NCBI GenBank assembly: GCA_051001455.1
Contig: JBPCNH010000023.1
Location: forward strand, 62,001 to 126,000
Reading direction: 5' to 3'
DNA length: 64,000 nt
Origin: JBPCNH01 sp051001455
GTDB lineage: Bacteria > Actinomycetota > CADDZG01 > WHSQ01
The position numbers and the translations under genes are program-made. This document shows, one piece after another, positions 8,577 through 16,881 of this stretch. The notes under the pieces are model-generated. The model ran no database searches. It was not told where the DNA came from and saw nothing but the letters and a program-made list of their open reading frames with translations. Within the stretch, counting starts at the first letter, position 1; every line of letters starts with the position of its first letter.

Positions 8577-9541
8577 GATTCCTCGACCATCGCTACGTAA
8601 GCGTCTTCGAGGGTCGGCTCTCTTGACGTGACCCGGCCTACTCTCACGTCACCAAGACGGGCAAGAAGCGCAGAGGTCAGCTCTTCCCCGCGCGCCGACT
8701 GCACCAGCATGACCTGCGCATGGTCCCGATCCTCGACCGCGATCGATTGGACCCCCGGCACCTCGCGCAACCGTTCGACGGTGCTATCGGTCACGCCGAA
8801 CACCTCGATCTCGACGACCGTGCGGTCGACGACCCCCGCTTTGAGCTCCTTCGGTGTGCCTTCGCCAACGATCTGCCCGTTGGCGATCACCGCTATGCGA
8901 TCGCACAGGGCGTCGGCCTCGAACATGTAATGCGTCGTTAGCAGCACGGTCTTGCCCGCCTCGATCAGGCCCGCCATCATCGCGCGGAGCTCCCGCGCTC
9001 CTACCGGATCGACCCCGATCGTCGGCTCGTCGAGGAAGACCACCGCCGGATCGTGGATGAGGCCGCGAGCTATGTGAAGGCGCTGGCGCATCCCTCGTGA
9101 GTACCCCTCGACTCGCTCCTTCTCGCGGCCCGTGAGGCCTACGAGCTCGAACAGGTACTCGATCCGCTTCTTCTGGGACCGCGGGTCTACGCCGTACAGC
9201 TCAGCGAAGTAACGCATGTTGTCGAGTGCCGAGAGCCGCTCGTACAGGCCGCGGTCACCGCCGAAGACATAACCGATCCGCTCCCTGACCTTCTGGGCGT
9301 CCGCCACCACGTCGAGTCCCAGCACCCGGGCAGTCCCCGAGGTGGGGATGAGCAGGGTGATCAACATCTTGATCGTCGTGGTCTTGCCGGCGCCGTTGGG
9401 ACCGAGGAGGCCAAACATCTCCCCGTCACGGACCTCGAAACTGACTCCGGACACCGCCTCGACGTCGAGAGCCTTGCGCTTCACCACGCCGGTATTCGTC
9501 CGGTAGACGCGCCGGAGCCGGTCTACCTCGATCACTGCCAT
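8573..9541 (-). CDS. ABC exporter ATPase (DrrA-like)
   Basis: This 322-residue ATPase has Walker A GPNGAGKTT, signature YSRGMRQRL, Walker B VVFLDEPT followed by the D-loop GVDPVGARE, and switch histidine in TTHYM. The signature motif starts YSRGM rather than LSGGQ, as in DrrA-type exporters. The 100-residue C-terminal extension after the nucleotide-binding domain is common in this group. It is first of the operon with the two permeases, so the system is an ABC-2 exporter. A G-rich run lies just before the ATG as a likely ribosome site. Confidence 0.92.
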   Translation of the reverse strand: MAVIEVDRLRRVYRTNTGVVKRKALDVEAVSGVSFEVRDGEMFGLLGPNGAGKTTTIKMLITLLIPTSGTARVLGLDVVADAQKVRERIGYVFGGDRGLYERLSALDNMRYFAELYGVDPRSQKKRIEYLFELVGLTGREKERVEGYSRGMRQRLHIARGLIHDPAVVFLDEPTIGVDPVGARELRAMMAGLIEAGKTVLLTTHYMFEADALCDRIAVIANGQIVGEGTPKELKAGVVDRTVVEIEVFGVTDSTVERLREVPGVQSIAVEDRDHAQVMLVQSARGEELTSALLARLGDVRVGRVTSREPTLEDAYVAMVEES

Positions 9542-9612
9542 CCGACGCCCCCCATTGTCAAAGGATGCTCACGCGCACCCAGACCGAGAACCGCTTTAGC
9601 CGGAACGGGCGG

Positions 9613-9624
9613 CATAATGGAAGC
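9613..9624 (+). promoter_or_regulatory. -10 box of a probable leaderless promoter for htpX
   Basis: CATAAT is followed by exactly six bases and then the ATG of htpX, so transcription would begin at or one base from the start codon. No Shine-Dalgarno sequence fits better. The same spacing recurs at six other genes in the window. Confidence 0.55.
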
Positions 9625-10491
9625 ATGAACAAGAACAATCTCAAAACAGCCGTCCTCCTAGCCGCTCTCGGCGGCCTCATCATGGTCATCAGCGAGGTCA
9701 TATTCGGAGGGATGCAGGGCCTCACCATCGGGCTTGTCATCGCGTTCGTGATGACCTTCTTCTCCTACTGGTTCAGCGACAAGCTCGCGATCAAGGCGTC
9801 CCGGGCCCAACCCGTAACCGAGAGCGAGGCGCCGCAGCTCTACCGGCTGACCCGTGAGCTCACCACGCAAGCGAACCTCCCGATGCCGCGGCTGTACGTG
9901 ATCCCTTCCGAGCAACCGAACGCCTTCGCCACCGGACGGAACCCGCAACACTCTGCCGTCGCCGTCACCCAGGGGATAGTTCAGATCCTCGATGAGGACG
10001 AACTCAAAGGCGTCCTCGCCCACGAGTTGATGCACATCAAGAACCGGGACATCCTTATCTCGTCGGTCGCCGCTGCCGTTGCCATGGGCATCATGTTCAC
10101 CGCTCGTATGGCGATGTGGGGAGCGATGTTCGGCGGAGGCCGAGGCAACGACCGGGGTGGTGGCAACATCATCGGCATGCTGGCGATGATGATCCTCGCT
10201 CCGCTCGCCGCCGGGATGATCCAGATGGCACTGTCACGCTCACGTGAATTCGAAGCCGACCACGACGCCGCCTTCTTGATCGGGCAAGGTGACCCCTTGG
10301 CCCGGGCGCTCGAGAAGCTCCAGAGCACCGCCGAGCGCGTTCCGGCCCAGGTTCATCCCGCCCAAGCGCCGATGTACATCGTGAACCCGCTGTCGGGCCG
10401 TAAGGCCAACTTCGCAGCGCTGTTCTCGACGCACCCGCCGACGGAGGAGAGGACCGCTCGGCTGCGAGCGATCAATCCGCACGTCCGCTAA
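9625..10491 (+). CDS. htpX: HtpX-type membrane zinc metalloprotease
   Basis: The 288-residue protein has two N-terminal membrane helices, the zinc motif HELMH at 133-137, two further hydrophobic segments, and the third ligand region REFEADHDA. This order matches HtpX (M48B), which degrades damaged membrane proteins. The C-terminus has the family's FSTHPPTEERTARL motif. The start at 9625 is preferred to an upstream ATG (9565) because that extension is basic and not family-like, and because a leaderless -10 box fits 9625. Confidence 0.95.
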   Translation: MNKNNLKTAVLLAALGGLIMVISEVIFGGMQGLTIGLVIAFVMTFFSYWFSDKLAIKASRAQPVTESEAPQLYRLTRELTTQANLPMPRLYVIPSEQPNAFATGRNPQHSAVAVTQGIVQILDEDELKGVLAHELMHIKNRDILISSVAAAVAMGIMFTARMAMWGAMFGGGRGNDRGGGNIIGMLAMMILAPLAAGMIQMALSRSREFEADHDAAFLIGQGDPLARALEKLQSTAERVPAQVHPAQAPMYIVNPLSGRKANFAALFSTHPPTEERTARLRAINPHVR

Positions 10492-10586
10492 ACCACGTTC
10501 TTGCCGGGACTCGGCCATCTTGCCGCGCAGGATCTAGAGCAAAGACATCTGGGGCCGCTCGCCCCGGGGGGGACGGCCGGAGGCAC

Positions 10587-11537
10587 TCAGGACAGGTTGG
10601 TCCGGACCGCCGTTTCAGAGGTCGCCGGCTCCATGTGAGGGTCCGTCGCCACCGTTCCCTCTGGGAGCGGGCGCACCCGGCGGAGGTAGGGGAACAGTTC
10701 GACCACCACGATGGCCAGCAGGATCAACCCCGCTCCCACCCATGCGATCGGCGTCAGCACCTCGTGCACCAGCAGATAGCCGAACAAAGCCGCGAAAGCC
10801 GCCTCGCTGGCAAGGATCAGAGCGGTGCGGGCCGGAGGAGCATTGCGCTGCGCCCACGTCTGGATGAAGAACCCCAGCGCGCTGGCGAACAGAGAAGTGA
10901 CGATCAAGGCGCTCCAGACCGTCCCCGATCTCGGGATCATCAGGTCCCCCATCACCGCGGCGACGATCAGCGTGAACGAACCGCACACCCCCAGCTGAAC
11001 CGTGAGCAGCGCTCCGGTCGAGTGATCCCTCACCGCTACATCGGTCACGAGGATGTGGCCGGCGAACGAACATGCGCACAGGAAGACAAGTGCATCGCCC
11101 AAGAGATGGACCTCACCAGAGGCGCCGGTGAGCAGGAAGAGGCCGACTGCCGACATCGCTGCGGCGATCCACACCGGGGGGCCTGCGAGATGTTTCAGCA
11201 ACAGCGCTCCGAACACCGGGGTGAGCACCACGTAGAGGCCGGTGATGAAACCGACGTTGGAGACGGTGGTTCGCTCGAGCCCGAGTGTCTGAAAGATGTA
11301 CCCGCCGGTAAGGAACGCACCCATCAGCCCGGCGCGCCGCATTCCCCGCGCGCCGAGTCCCGACAGCTCCTTGCGAAAGATCACCCCGACCAACAGCGAC
11401 GCGGGGATGAACCTGAACGCGAGGAACGTCATCACGGGCACGACCGCGACCGCGTCCTGGACCATCACGAACGTGAGGCCCCACACCGCTGCTACCGAGA
11501 GGAGGGCCGCTTCGGCTACGGGCAGGCGAGAACGCAT
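10587..11537 (-). CDS. EamA/DMT family exporter
   Basis: This 316-residue membrane protein has ten hydrophobic segments in two EamA repeats, beginning AAVWGLTFVMVQDAV and with SNVGFITGLYVVLTP in the first half, as in PecM/YdcZ-like exporters. The tail is short and polar. It faces htpX tail to tail. A probable leaderless promoter (TAGCGT, six bases, ATG) precedes it. Substrate unknown. Confidence 0.9.
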   Translation of the reverse strand: MRSRLPVAEAALLSVAAVWGLTFVMVQDAVAVVPVMTFLAFRFIPASLLVGVIFRKELSGLGARGMRRAGLMGAFLTGGYIFQTLGLERTTVSNVGFITGLYVVLTPVFGALLLKHLAGPPVWIAAAMSAVGLFLLTGASGEVHLLGDALVFLCACSFAGHILVTDVAVRDHSTGALLTVQLGVCGSFTLIVAAVMGDLMIPRSGTVWSALIVTSLFASALGFFIQTWAQRNAPPARTALILASEAAFAALFGYLLVHEVLTPIAWVGAGLILLAIVVVELFPYLRRVRPLPEGTVATDPHMEPATSETAVRTNLS

Positions 11538-11549
11538 ACCCGAACGCTA
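11538..11549 (-). promoter_or_regulatory. -10 box of a probable leaderless promoter for the EamA gene
   Basis: On the minus strand TAGCGT stands exactly six bases before the ATG at 11537. There is no ribosome binding site in the six-base gap. Confidence 0.5.
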
Positions 11550-11598
11550 CCCACCGTATGGGAGTTCCGGTTCCCACCCGGCCCCGCGTAGTCGTTGC

Positions 11599-12648
11599 CT
11601 AGGCGACCTTCTCGAGGAGGTCCGACTTCATATCCCCCGCGAGCAGGTCCAGGACCGCCTCCTCGACGATAGCGAGCGAGCCTTCCGACATCGCGTCGTG
11701 TTCCGCTATCTGCTCGACGATCCCGGTGATCACCACACCTGAATCGAAACGATCGATCACGCGGGGGTCTATGTAGGAGCGACGGCAGACCACCGGCGTG
11801 TTGCCGAGATAGTGAGCCACCTCCTTCACGGCGCGAGTCACGGCGCGTTTCCGTGCAGTCTTGGACGACGCTGCCGCGTAGCTGACGGCCAATGCGAGTG
11901 TGCAATGGACGGTCGCATGCCAGGTTCGGAAATCCTTCGCCGAGTAGTCGTCGTCGGCCACGTCCTTGAGGTAATCGTTGATGTCGCTCGACCGGACATC
12001 GCGCCATCCGGTCGCATCCTTGTATGCCAGCAGCTCCGCTCCTCCGCCGCGACGGCGTTTCATCTGGGCGACCGCATCGAAGACGAGGGGATCGACTACC
12101 GATTGGATGCGCTCCTTGCCGCTCTTGGCCACATACTCGAAGATCACTTCCTTGCCTTTGAGGGTGACGTGCTCCTTGCGCATCGTCGCCAGCCCGTAGG
12201 ACCGGTTCTTCTCTGCGTAAGCCTCTCCGCCTACTCGGAAAAAACCGCGATCCAGAAGTCGCACCGCGCACGCGAGAGCGCGCTCCCGCGGCATCCCTGG
12301 AAGCGCCAAGTGCTCTCCCGTCATCGACCGGATCTCGGGCAGCGATCGTGCGAACTCGACCATGTTGTCGAACTTCTGCTGGTCACGACGGCGATGCCAT
12401 GCTTCGTGATAGATGTACTGCTTCCGGCCTGCGGCATCGGTCCCTACGGCTTGCAGATGGCCCCGGGGATCCGCACAGATCCACACGTCCTTCCACGCGG
12501 GCGGTATGCCGAGAGCCCGGATGCGGGCGATCGTTTCGGCATCGTCGACCCGCTTACCTCTCACGTCCAGATACTCGAACCCGCGGCCTCGCCTACGGCG
12601 CGAGATACCCGGCGCTCCGCAATTCACCTTCCTGTACGGGATGGGCAT
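11599..12648 (-). CDS. Eukaryotic-type DNA topoisomerase IB
   Basis: The 349-residue product matches bacterial poxvirus-like topoisomerase IB in size and motifs: PPAWKDVWICADPRGH early, RKQYIYH, KDFRTWHATV in the catalytic core, and NTPVVCRRSYIDP with the probable nucleophile at Y292. These enzymes relax supercoils by nicking one strand through a 3'-phosphotyrosine. The gene is alone, with a GGAG ribosome site three bases before the ATG. Such genes are patchily distributed in bacteria, often in soil actinobacteria. Confidence 0.93.
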   Translation of the reverse strand: MPIPYRKVNCGAPGISRRRRGRGFEYLDVRGKRVDDAETIARIRALGIPPAWKDVWICADPRGHLQAVGTDAAGRKQYIYHEAWHRRRDQQKFDNMVEFARSLPEIRSMTGEHLALPGMPRERALACAVRLLDRGFFRVGGEAYAEKNRSYGLATMRKEHVTLKGKEVIFEYVAKSGKERIQSVVDPLVFDAVAQMKRRRGGGAELLAYKDATGWRDVRSSDINDYLKDVADDDYSAKDFRTWHATVHCTLALAVSYAAASSKTARKRAVTRAVKEVAHYLGNTPVVCRRSYIDPRVIDRFDSGVVITGIVEQIAEHDAMSEGSLAIVEEAVLDLLAGDMKSDLLEKVA

Positions 12649-12802
12649 CTCTTCTCCGATTCGTTCCTTACCGCCAGCCTAAGGCCGGAGTGATACCCAC
12701 GGTTCCTTCCGCCGACACCTCGTGCTTGCCTCGCTAGGCTTGCGAAAGCTCGCGATGGGTATGTATCCAGGGTCGAGATAACCGATAAACGAGGGAGGCA
12801 AC

Positions 12803-13267
12803 ATGTCCGTCATAGAGCAGTCATGTGAAGTCAACGTTCCGGTGAGAACCGCTTACAACCAGTGGACCCAGTTCGAGGACTTCCCGCAGTTCATGGAAGG
12901 CGTCGAGACCGTCACGCAGCTAGACGACAAGCGTCTCCACTGGGTAACCGAGATCGCTGGCATCAAACGTAAGTTCGACGCGACGATCACCGAGCAGACC
13001 CCGGACGAGCGGATCGCCTGGCGCGCCGACGGTGACACCACGCAAGCCGGTGTCGTGACCTTCCACCGCCTCGATAAGGACAAGACCAAAGTGATGCTCC
13101 AGATGGAGATCGAGCCGAGCGACTTCGTCGAAAAGGCCGGAGACGCTCTCGGGATCATCGAGCGCCGCACCAAGAACGACCTCGACAACTTCAAGAAGTT
13201 CATCGAGAGCCGCGGCACCGAGACCGGTGCCTGGAGAGGCGACATCGACCAGAGCGCAACGAAGTAA
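12803..13267 (+). CDS. SRPBCC (START-like) cyclase/dehydrase family protein
   Basis: This 154-residue protein has the family opening (VIEQSCEVNVPVRTAYNQW, then FPQFMEGVE) and the pattern of a helix-grip fold that holds hydrophobic ligands. The end is acidic and helical (about 115-154). Function beyond ligand binding cannot be assigned. A strong GAGGGAGG site precedes the ATG, and a 13-bp hairpin terminator follows 22 bases after the stop, so it is a single-gene unit. Confidence 0.85.
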   Translation: MSVIEQSCEVNVPVRTAYNQWTQFEDFPQFMEGVETVTQLDDKRLHWVTEIAGIKRKFDATITEQTPDERIAWRADGDTTQAGVVTFHRLDKDKTKVMLQMEIEPSDFVEKAGDALGIIERRTKNDLDNFKKFIESRGTETGAWRGDIDQSATK

Positions 13268-13288
13268 CACCCACCACCGAGACATTCC

Positions 13289-13319
13289 AGCAGGGCCCGC
13301 CACTACGGCGGGCCCTGCT
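13289..13319 (+). terminator. Strong hairpin terminator after the SRPBCC gene
   Basis: AGCAGGGCCCGCC and its exact complement are separated by five bases, a perfect 13-bp stem. The tract after it is only loosely T-rich. Confidence 0.75.
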
Positions 13320-13473
13320 CGCGTCTTGTCCTCTCTTTAGGTCCCTGTAAGTCCTCCGGGCGGACCGAGCAGTTGCCCTAGCTTCGGCCACGACCACTGG
13401 CTACAGGTAGCCGTAGAGAAAAAAGCGGGCAGAATCCGGCGCGCCGGGAGCGCCGCGTGATTGCCTCAGGCAC

Positions 13474-14517
13474 ATGGCGGCACGGACGGAACCCAGCCCC
13501 ACCAACGGGACGGTCGCACGGATCGTCCTGATCGTGGCTGCCGTCTCCGTAGGGCTCTACATCGTCTATTCGCTGCGCAACGTCTTGATACTGATCGTCG
13601 TAGCAGGATTCCTCGCGATCGGACTCGATCCCGGGGTGCGCAAGCTCGAAGGACTCGGGATGAAAAGAGGTCAGGCCGTCGCGGCCATCTTCGTGACCGC
13701 GATACTGTTCATCGCCGCCTTCACAGCCGCGGTTATCCCGCCTCTCGTGAGTCAGGTCGCCACGTTCGCGACCAACCTGCCGGGCTACGTCGAGGACCTC
13801 GCCGAGAGCAACCCGCGGATCGAGGAGTGGGTCAAGGAGAACGACGTCGCCGAGCAGCTGAAGAGCGCTGCCGGCAATGTCCCCAAGGTGATCGGCAGCT
13901 CTTTCGGCGATGCGCTCGGGATCGCCGGGTCAGTTGCGGGCGCCCTCTTCAACGGGCTCACCATCCTCGTGCTGACGATCTATTTCTCACTCAGCTTGTC
14001 TCGCATCCGCGAGGGCTCGATGAAACTGGTGCCCAAGAGCAAACGTTCAGAGGTGAAGCGGTTCATGGACCCCGTCCTCGAGAAGATCGGGGGCTACATC
14101 GCCGGACAGGTTTCCGTCGCGCTCCTCGCTGGCGTGCTGGCACTGATATTCCTCGCCGTCGCAGGAGTGCCTTTCCCGGTTGCCCTCGCGCTGTGGGTCA
14201 GCCTCTCCGCGCTTATCCCTCTGGTTGGAGCGACGCTCGGCGCGATACCCGCGGCGATCGTCGCGTTCTTCACTTCGGTTCCTCTGGGTATCGCCACTTT
14301 CGTTTACTTCCTCGTCTATCAACAGGTGGAGAACTACATCATCGCTCCGCGCATCATGACGAAAGCGGTGGACATCTCCCCTGCCGCGGTCCTGTTAGCG
14401 GCGTTGATCGGAGGCAACCTCCTCGGGTTCGTCGGCGCGCTGATGGCGATCCCCGCAGCAGCGTCGATAAAGCTGTTCGCACAAGAGATCTTCGTCCCGA
14501 AGGCGGAAACCGCCTAG
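13474..14517 (+). CDS. AI-2E family (PerM-like) transporter
   Basis: The 347-residue protein has the layout of the AI-2E/UPF0118 family: two N-terminal helices ending GLDPGVRKLEGLG, a long amphipathic region (about 95-165), then a block of helices with the family motifs PLVGATLGAIPA, NYIIAPRIM and DISPAAVLLAALIGGNLLG. Members export small molecules or ions; the quorum-signal role of the founding member should not be assumed here. The gene ends 37 bases before a dispersed palindromic repeat. Confidence 0.9.
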   Translation: MAARTEPSPTNGTVARIVLIVAAVSVGLYIVYSLRNVLILIVVAGFLAIGLDPGVRKLEGLGMKRGQAVAAIFVTAILFIAAFTAAVIPPLVSQVATFATNLPGYVEDLAESNPRIEEWVKENDVAEQLKSAAGNVPKVIGSSFGDALGIAGSVAGALFNGLTILVLTIYFSLSLSRIREGSMKLVPKSKRSEVKRFMDPVLEKIGGYIAGQVSVALLAGVLALIFLAVAGVPFPVALALWVSLSALIPLVGATLGAIPAAIVAFFTSVPLGIATFVYFLVYQQVENYIIAPRIMTKAVDISPAAVLLAALIGGNLLGFVGALMAIPAAASIKLFAQEIFVPKAETA

Positions 14518-14554
14518 CTGCGCCGTTGCTTCACCGTACGCACGGTCCCCCCGC

Positions 14555-14603
14555 GTTTTGATCGATTCTGACCACGTATTTGGTGGTCGCTACCGATCAA
14601 AAC
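14555..14603. repeat. Dispersed palindromic repeat, copy 1
   Basis: A 49-bp element with ends GTTTTGATCG and CGATCAAAAC (perfect 10-bp inverted repeat) and an inner stem CCAC/GTGG around a TATTT-containing loop. It lies between convergent genes, and the stop codon of the cupredoxin gene lies within it. Confidence 0.85.
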
Positions 14604-15198
14604 GTGCACGGGTGACACCGAGCGCCGTGACACCGAGCGCCGTGACACCGAGCGCCGCGATGCCCAGCACCCACAGCCACGGCGCGCCGGTTGCTCCGGT
14701 GGAAGCCACGGGTGCGGAAGCTGCAGCAGGTTGTATCTCCGGCTCGGCTTCGGCTTTCGTATCCGACCCGAGCAGCATCTCGACGTCGGTCTCGACCGGT
14801 GCTGCGGCAGCTTTGGAGTCGGCCGGATCACCTACGACGACCGCTCCGACCATCGATGGGTGCAGCAAGCAGTAGTACGGAAAGACTCCTTCGTTCTTGA
14901 AGACGTGGGTGACGTGATCACCGTCTGTCAGGTGCTCCTCGGTACCCCACGCCAGACTCGCGCCGGACACGGTGTGAGCGACGGGATCTTTGTTGATCCA
15001 CGTGACGCTGGTACCGGGATCGACGTAGAGAACGGTGGGGGTGAACATGCACTCGTCGATCGGGACACTAGGTCCCTTAAACCCGCGACCGGAGGTCGGT
15101 TCACCGTCTGCGTAACATCCTCCGCCCCCGGCCGCAGGCGCGGACAGCAGAACTCCTCCTAAGACTGTGACGGCGGTGAGCATCGCTACTCGGCGCAT
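14590..15198 (-). CDS. Secreted, membrane-anchored cupredoxin (blue copper protein)
   Basis: The 202-residue protein has a signal peptide (1-23), a cupredoxin domain with copper ligands H75 (PVAHTVS), C110, H113 and M116 (YYCLLHPSM), a low-complexity linker and a C-terminal helix (about 172-190). Three exact copies of a 15-base unit encode ALGVT repeats within that last helix. The final residues ARFDR and the stop come from the dispersed palindromic repeat. The start at 15198 has AAGGGAG upstream. The promoter matches that of the neighbouring ECF sigma operon, so it is a probable member of that regulon. It may carry electrons or bind copper outside the membrane. Confidence 0.85.
   Translation of the reverse strand: MRRVAMLTAVTVLGGVLLSAPAAGGGGCYADGEPTSGRGFKGPSVPIDECMFTPTVLYVDPGTSVTWINKDPVAHTVSGASLAWGTEEHLTDGDHVTHVFKNEGVFPYYCLLHPSMVGAVVVGDPADSKAAAAPVETDVEMLLGSDTKAEAEPEIQPAAASAPVASTGATGAPWLWVLGIAALGVTALGVTALGVTRARFDR
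14612..14656. repeat. Three 15-bp tandem repeats inside the cupredoxin gene
   Basis: The unit GTGACACCGAGCGCC occurs three times without change. In the gene it encodes ALGVT three times in the C-terminal hydrophobic helix, so slippage would change helix length by five residues per unit. Confidence 0.85.
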
Positions 15199-15230
15199 CG
15201 TTCGCTCCCTTTCGGTAGGCGTTTCCCTTG

Positions 15231-15258
15231 TTACACCGCGGGTCGTCGGGCGGTTCCC
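15231..15258 (-). promoter_or_regulatory. ECF-type promoter of the cupredoxin gene
   Basis: On the minus strand GGGAAC (-35) and GTGTAA (-10) are separated by 16 bases. The sigma/anti-sigma operon next door has the same two boxes with the same spacing. GGAAC-type -35 boxes are typical of ECF sigma factors. Confidence 0.65.
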
Positions 15259-15404
15259 TCCTCTTACTTGAGGGACTCCCGACGCGCCGCTAACGTTGCC
15301 AACGTTCTTCCGCTGGATCTGATCTGTGCGCGTCGGAGCCCTCGGCGTGCCGAACCTGTGTCGGGACCTGGTCGTGGACAGCCGCCTCGCGGCACGGGAG
15401 ATGG

Positions 15405-16208
15405 CTAACGGGTGGAGCGGGCTACCTCTAGGGCTGCGGCAAAGGTGAGCTCGGATTCCAGGCGGAAGGTGATCCTCTCGAGCTCCCACAACAACACGTT
15501 GCCGGCGAAGCGTGAGGTCCCCGTCAGGAGATCGCCCTCAGCATCGGTCAGACCTACTTTATGCGGTTCCCCCGCGATCCAGTAAGCCGGCGCGCCGTTG
15601 ACCTCCGCGACGCGCACCTTCCCACCGGCGCCGCTGATCTTCTTGATCGAGCCGGCGACGAACTCAGCGTCGAACTGGGTGAGGATCGCGCCGGTGCCGG
15701 TGAGGCTCGACGGCGGGATGCCGTCCCCGGGTTCATACAGGAACGAAACCCGCACACCGGTGCCCGAGCGTTCGAGGAATACCGCATCGGGATCGGCGAA
15801 CGAGCGCGCGGCTGGGACCTTCACCTCGAACGGGGCGAGGCGTGTGGCGGCCTCCAGGGTCGACCGTTCACCGAGATCGAGTTCGGATTCTCCGTCGGGT
15901 GCTCTCGGCGTCGCGCTGGTATCCACCTCGATACGCACGCCTGCAACTCCCAGCCATTCTGCGACGGCGCGCCGGGCGCTCGGAGCGAACGAGAAGAACA
16001 GTCCGAGTGCGATCGCAAGCGCGGCAACCGCATACGACGGACGCGTCCAGGACGCCGGGGACAACCAGCGCGCCGCGGGTTGCGCCGCGGAGCCGAGGCG
16101 CGCCGCCGTCCCCGCTGCGATGTCGGGCGTGTCGGGGAACTCGACGCTCGACCCGAGATCGGCGAGCACCATCTCGAGGCGCGCAACGCGAGGACCGGTC
16201 TCAGGCAT
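15405..16208 (-). CDS. Probable anti-sigma factor, single-pass membrane protein
   Basis: The 267-residue protein has a short cytoplasmic N-terminus, one membrane helix (about 58-76) and a large extracytoplasmic domain. It overlaps the ECF sigma stop by eight bases, the normal arrangement of sigma and its cognate anti-sigma. No zinc-binding HxxxCxxC motif is visible, so the anti-sigma role rests on position and topology. The outer domain (GVRVSFLYEPGDGIP, then INGAPAYWIAGEPH-like text) resembles the DUF4367-type sensor part seen in other anti-sigma proteins. Confidence 0.65.
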   Translation of the reverse strand: MPETGPRVARLEMVLADLGSSVEFPDTPDIAAGTAARLGSAAQPAARWLSPASWTRPSYAVAALAIALGLFFSFAPSARRAVAEWLGVAGVRIEVDTSATPRAPDGESELDLGERSTLEAATRLAPFEVKVPAARSFADPDAVFLERSGTGVRVSFLYEPGDGIPPSSLTGTGAILTQFDAEFVAGSIKKISGAGGKVRVAEVNGAPAYWIAGEPHKVGLTDAEGDLLTGTSRFAGNVLLWELERITFRLESELTFAAALEVARSTR

Positions 16209-16773
16209 CGGCCACCTCTTCGCTCATACGTGCCCGGAGTCGCGCGGTGGCACGAGCTAGACGCGACTTAACGGTCCCCGGGCGACAACGAAGGATTTCG
16301 CTCATCTCTTTCTCCGTCAGCTCCATCCAGTAACGGAGCGCTATCACCAGACGGTCGTTCGGCTCGAGTTCGTTGACCGCCGCGAGAACCGAGGCGCGCT
16401 CTTCCGCGGTGATGGCCGCGGCCTCGGGAGATGGGGCCTCATCCCCGGGACCACGGCCGCTCGTCACCGAGGCGCGCAGCTGCAGGCCTTCCCGGCGCGC
16501 CGCGGAGCGCAGACGGTTGCGCGCCTCGTTGACCACGATCGCGAGGAGCCAGGGACGGAACGAAGCTCCCTCCCGGAACCTCCCAAGTGCCCGGTAAGCC
16601 TTCAAGAACGCCTCCTGGGCCGCGTCCTCCGCGTCACCCGTGGTGCCTGCAACGACATAGGCGGTGCGGAACGCGACGTCCTGGTGCATCTTCACCAGCG
16701 CCGAATAAGCGGCCGAGTCACCGCTCTTCGCACGCTCGATCAGTTCGCCTTCTTCCAGTGGTCGGCCCTCCAC
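16201..16773 (-). CDS. ECF RNA polymerase sigma factor
   Basis: The 190-residue protein has sigma region 2 (AYSALVKMHQDVAFRTAY, DAEDAAQEAFLKAYRAL, FRPWLLAIVVNEARN) and region 4 (LEPNDRLVIALRYWMELTEKEMSEIL, GTVKSRLARATARLRARM). The GTG at 16773 is chosen because GAGGGA lies eight bases upstream and a GGGAAC-16-GTGTAA promoter lies just above; the frame stays open further up through the dispersed repeat, which is not evidence of coding. It probably controls its own operon and the cupredoxin gene. Confidence 0.9.
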   Translation of the reverse strand: MEGRPLEEGELIERAKSGDSAAYSALVKMHQDVAFRTAYVVAGTTGDAEDAAQEAFLKAYRALGRFREGASFRPWLLAIVVNEARNRLRSAARREGLQLRASVTSGRGPGDEAPSPEAAAITAEERASVLAAVNELEPNDRLVIALRYWMELTEKEMSEILRCRPGTVKSRLARATARLRARMSEEVADA

Positions 16774-16787
16774 TGCCTGTGTCCCTC

Positions 16788-16815
16788 TTACACCGCCGTG
16801 ACCCACGAGGTTCCC
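16788..16815 (-). promoter_or_regulatory. ECF-type promoter of the sigma/anti-sigma operon
   Basis: GGGAAC and GTGTAA on the minus strand, 16 bases apart, 15 bases above the GTG start. Identical boxes and spacing to the cupredoxin promoter suggest autoregulation. Confidence 0.65.
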
Positions 16816-16832
16816 CCCCGAAAACCCGGCGC

Positions 16833-16881
16833 GTTTTGATCGATTCTGACCACGTATTTGGTGGTCGCTACCGATCAAAAC
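16833..16881. repeat. Dispersed palindromic repeat, copy 2
   Basis: Over 49 bp this copy is the same as copy 1. The stop codon of the next minus-strand gene lies inside its right arm. Confidence 0.85.
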
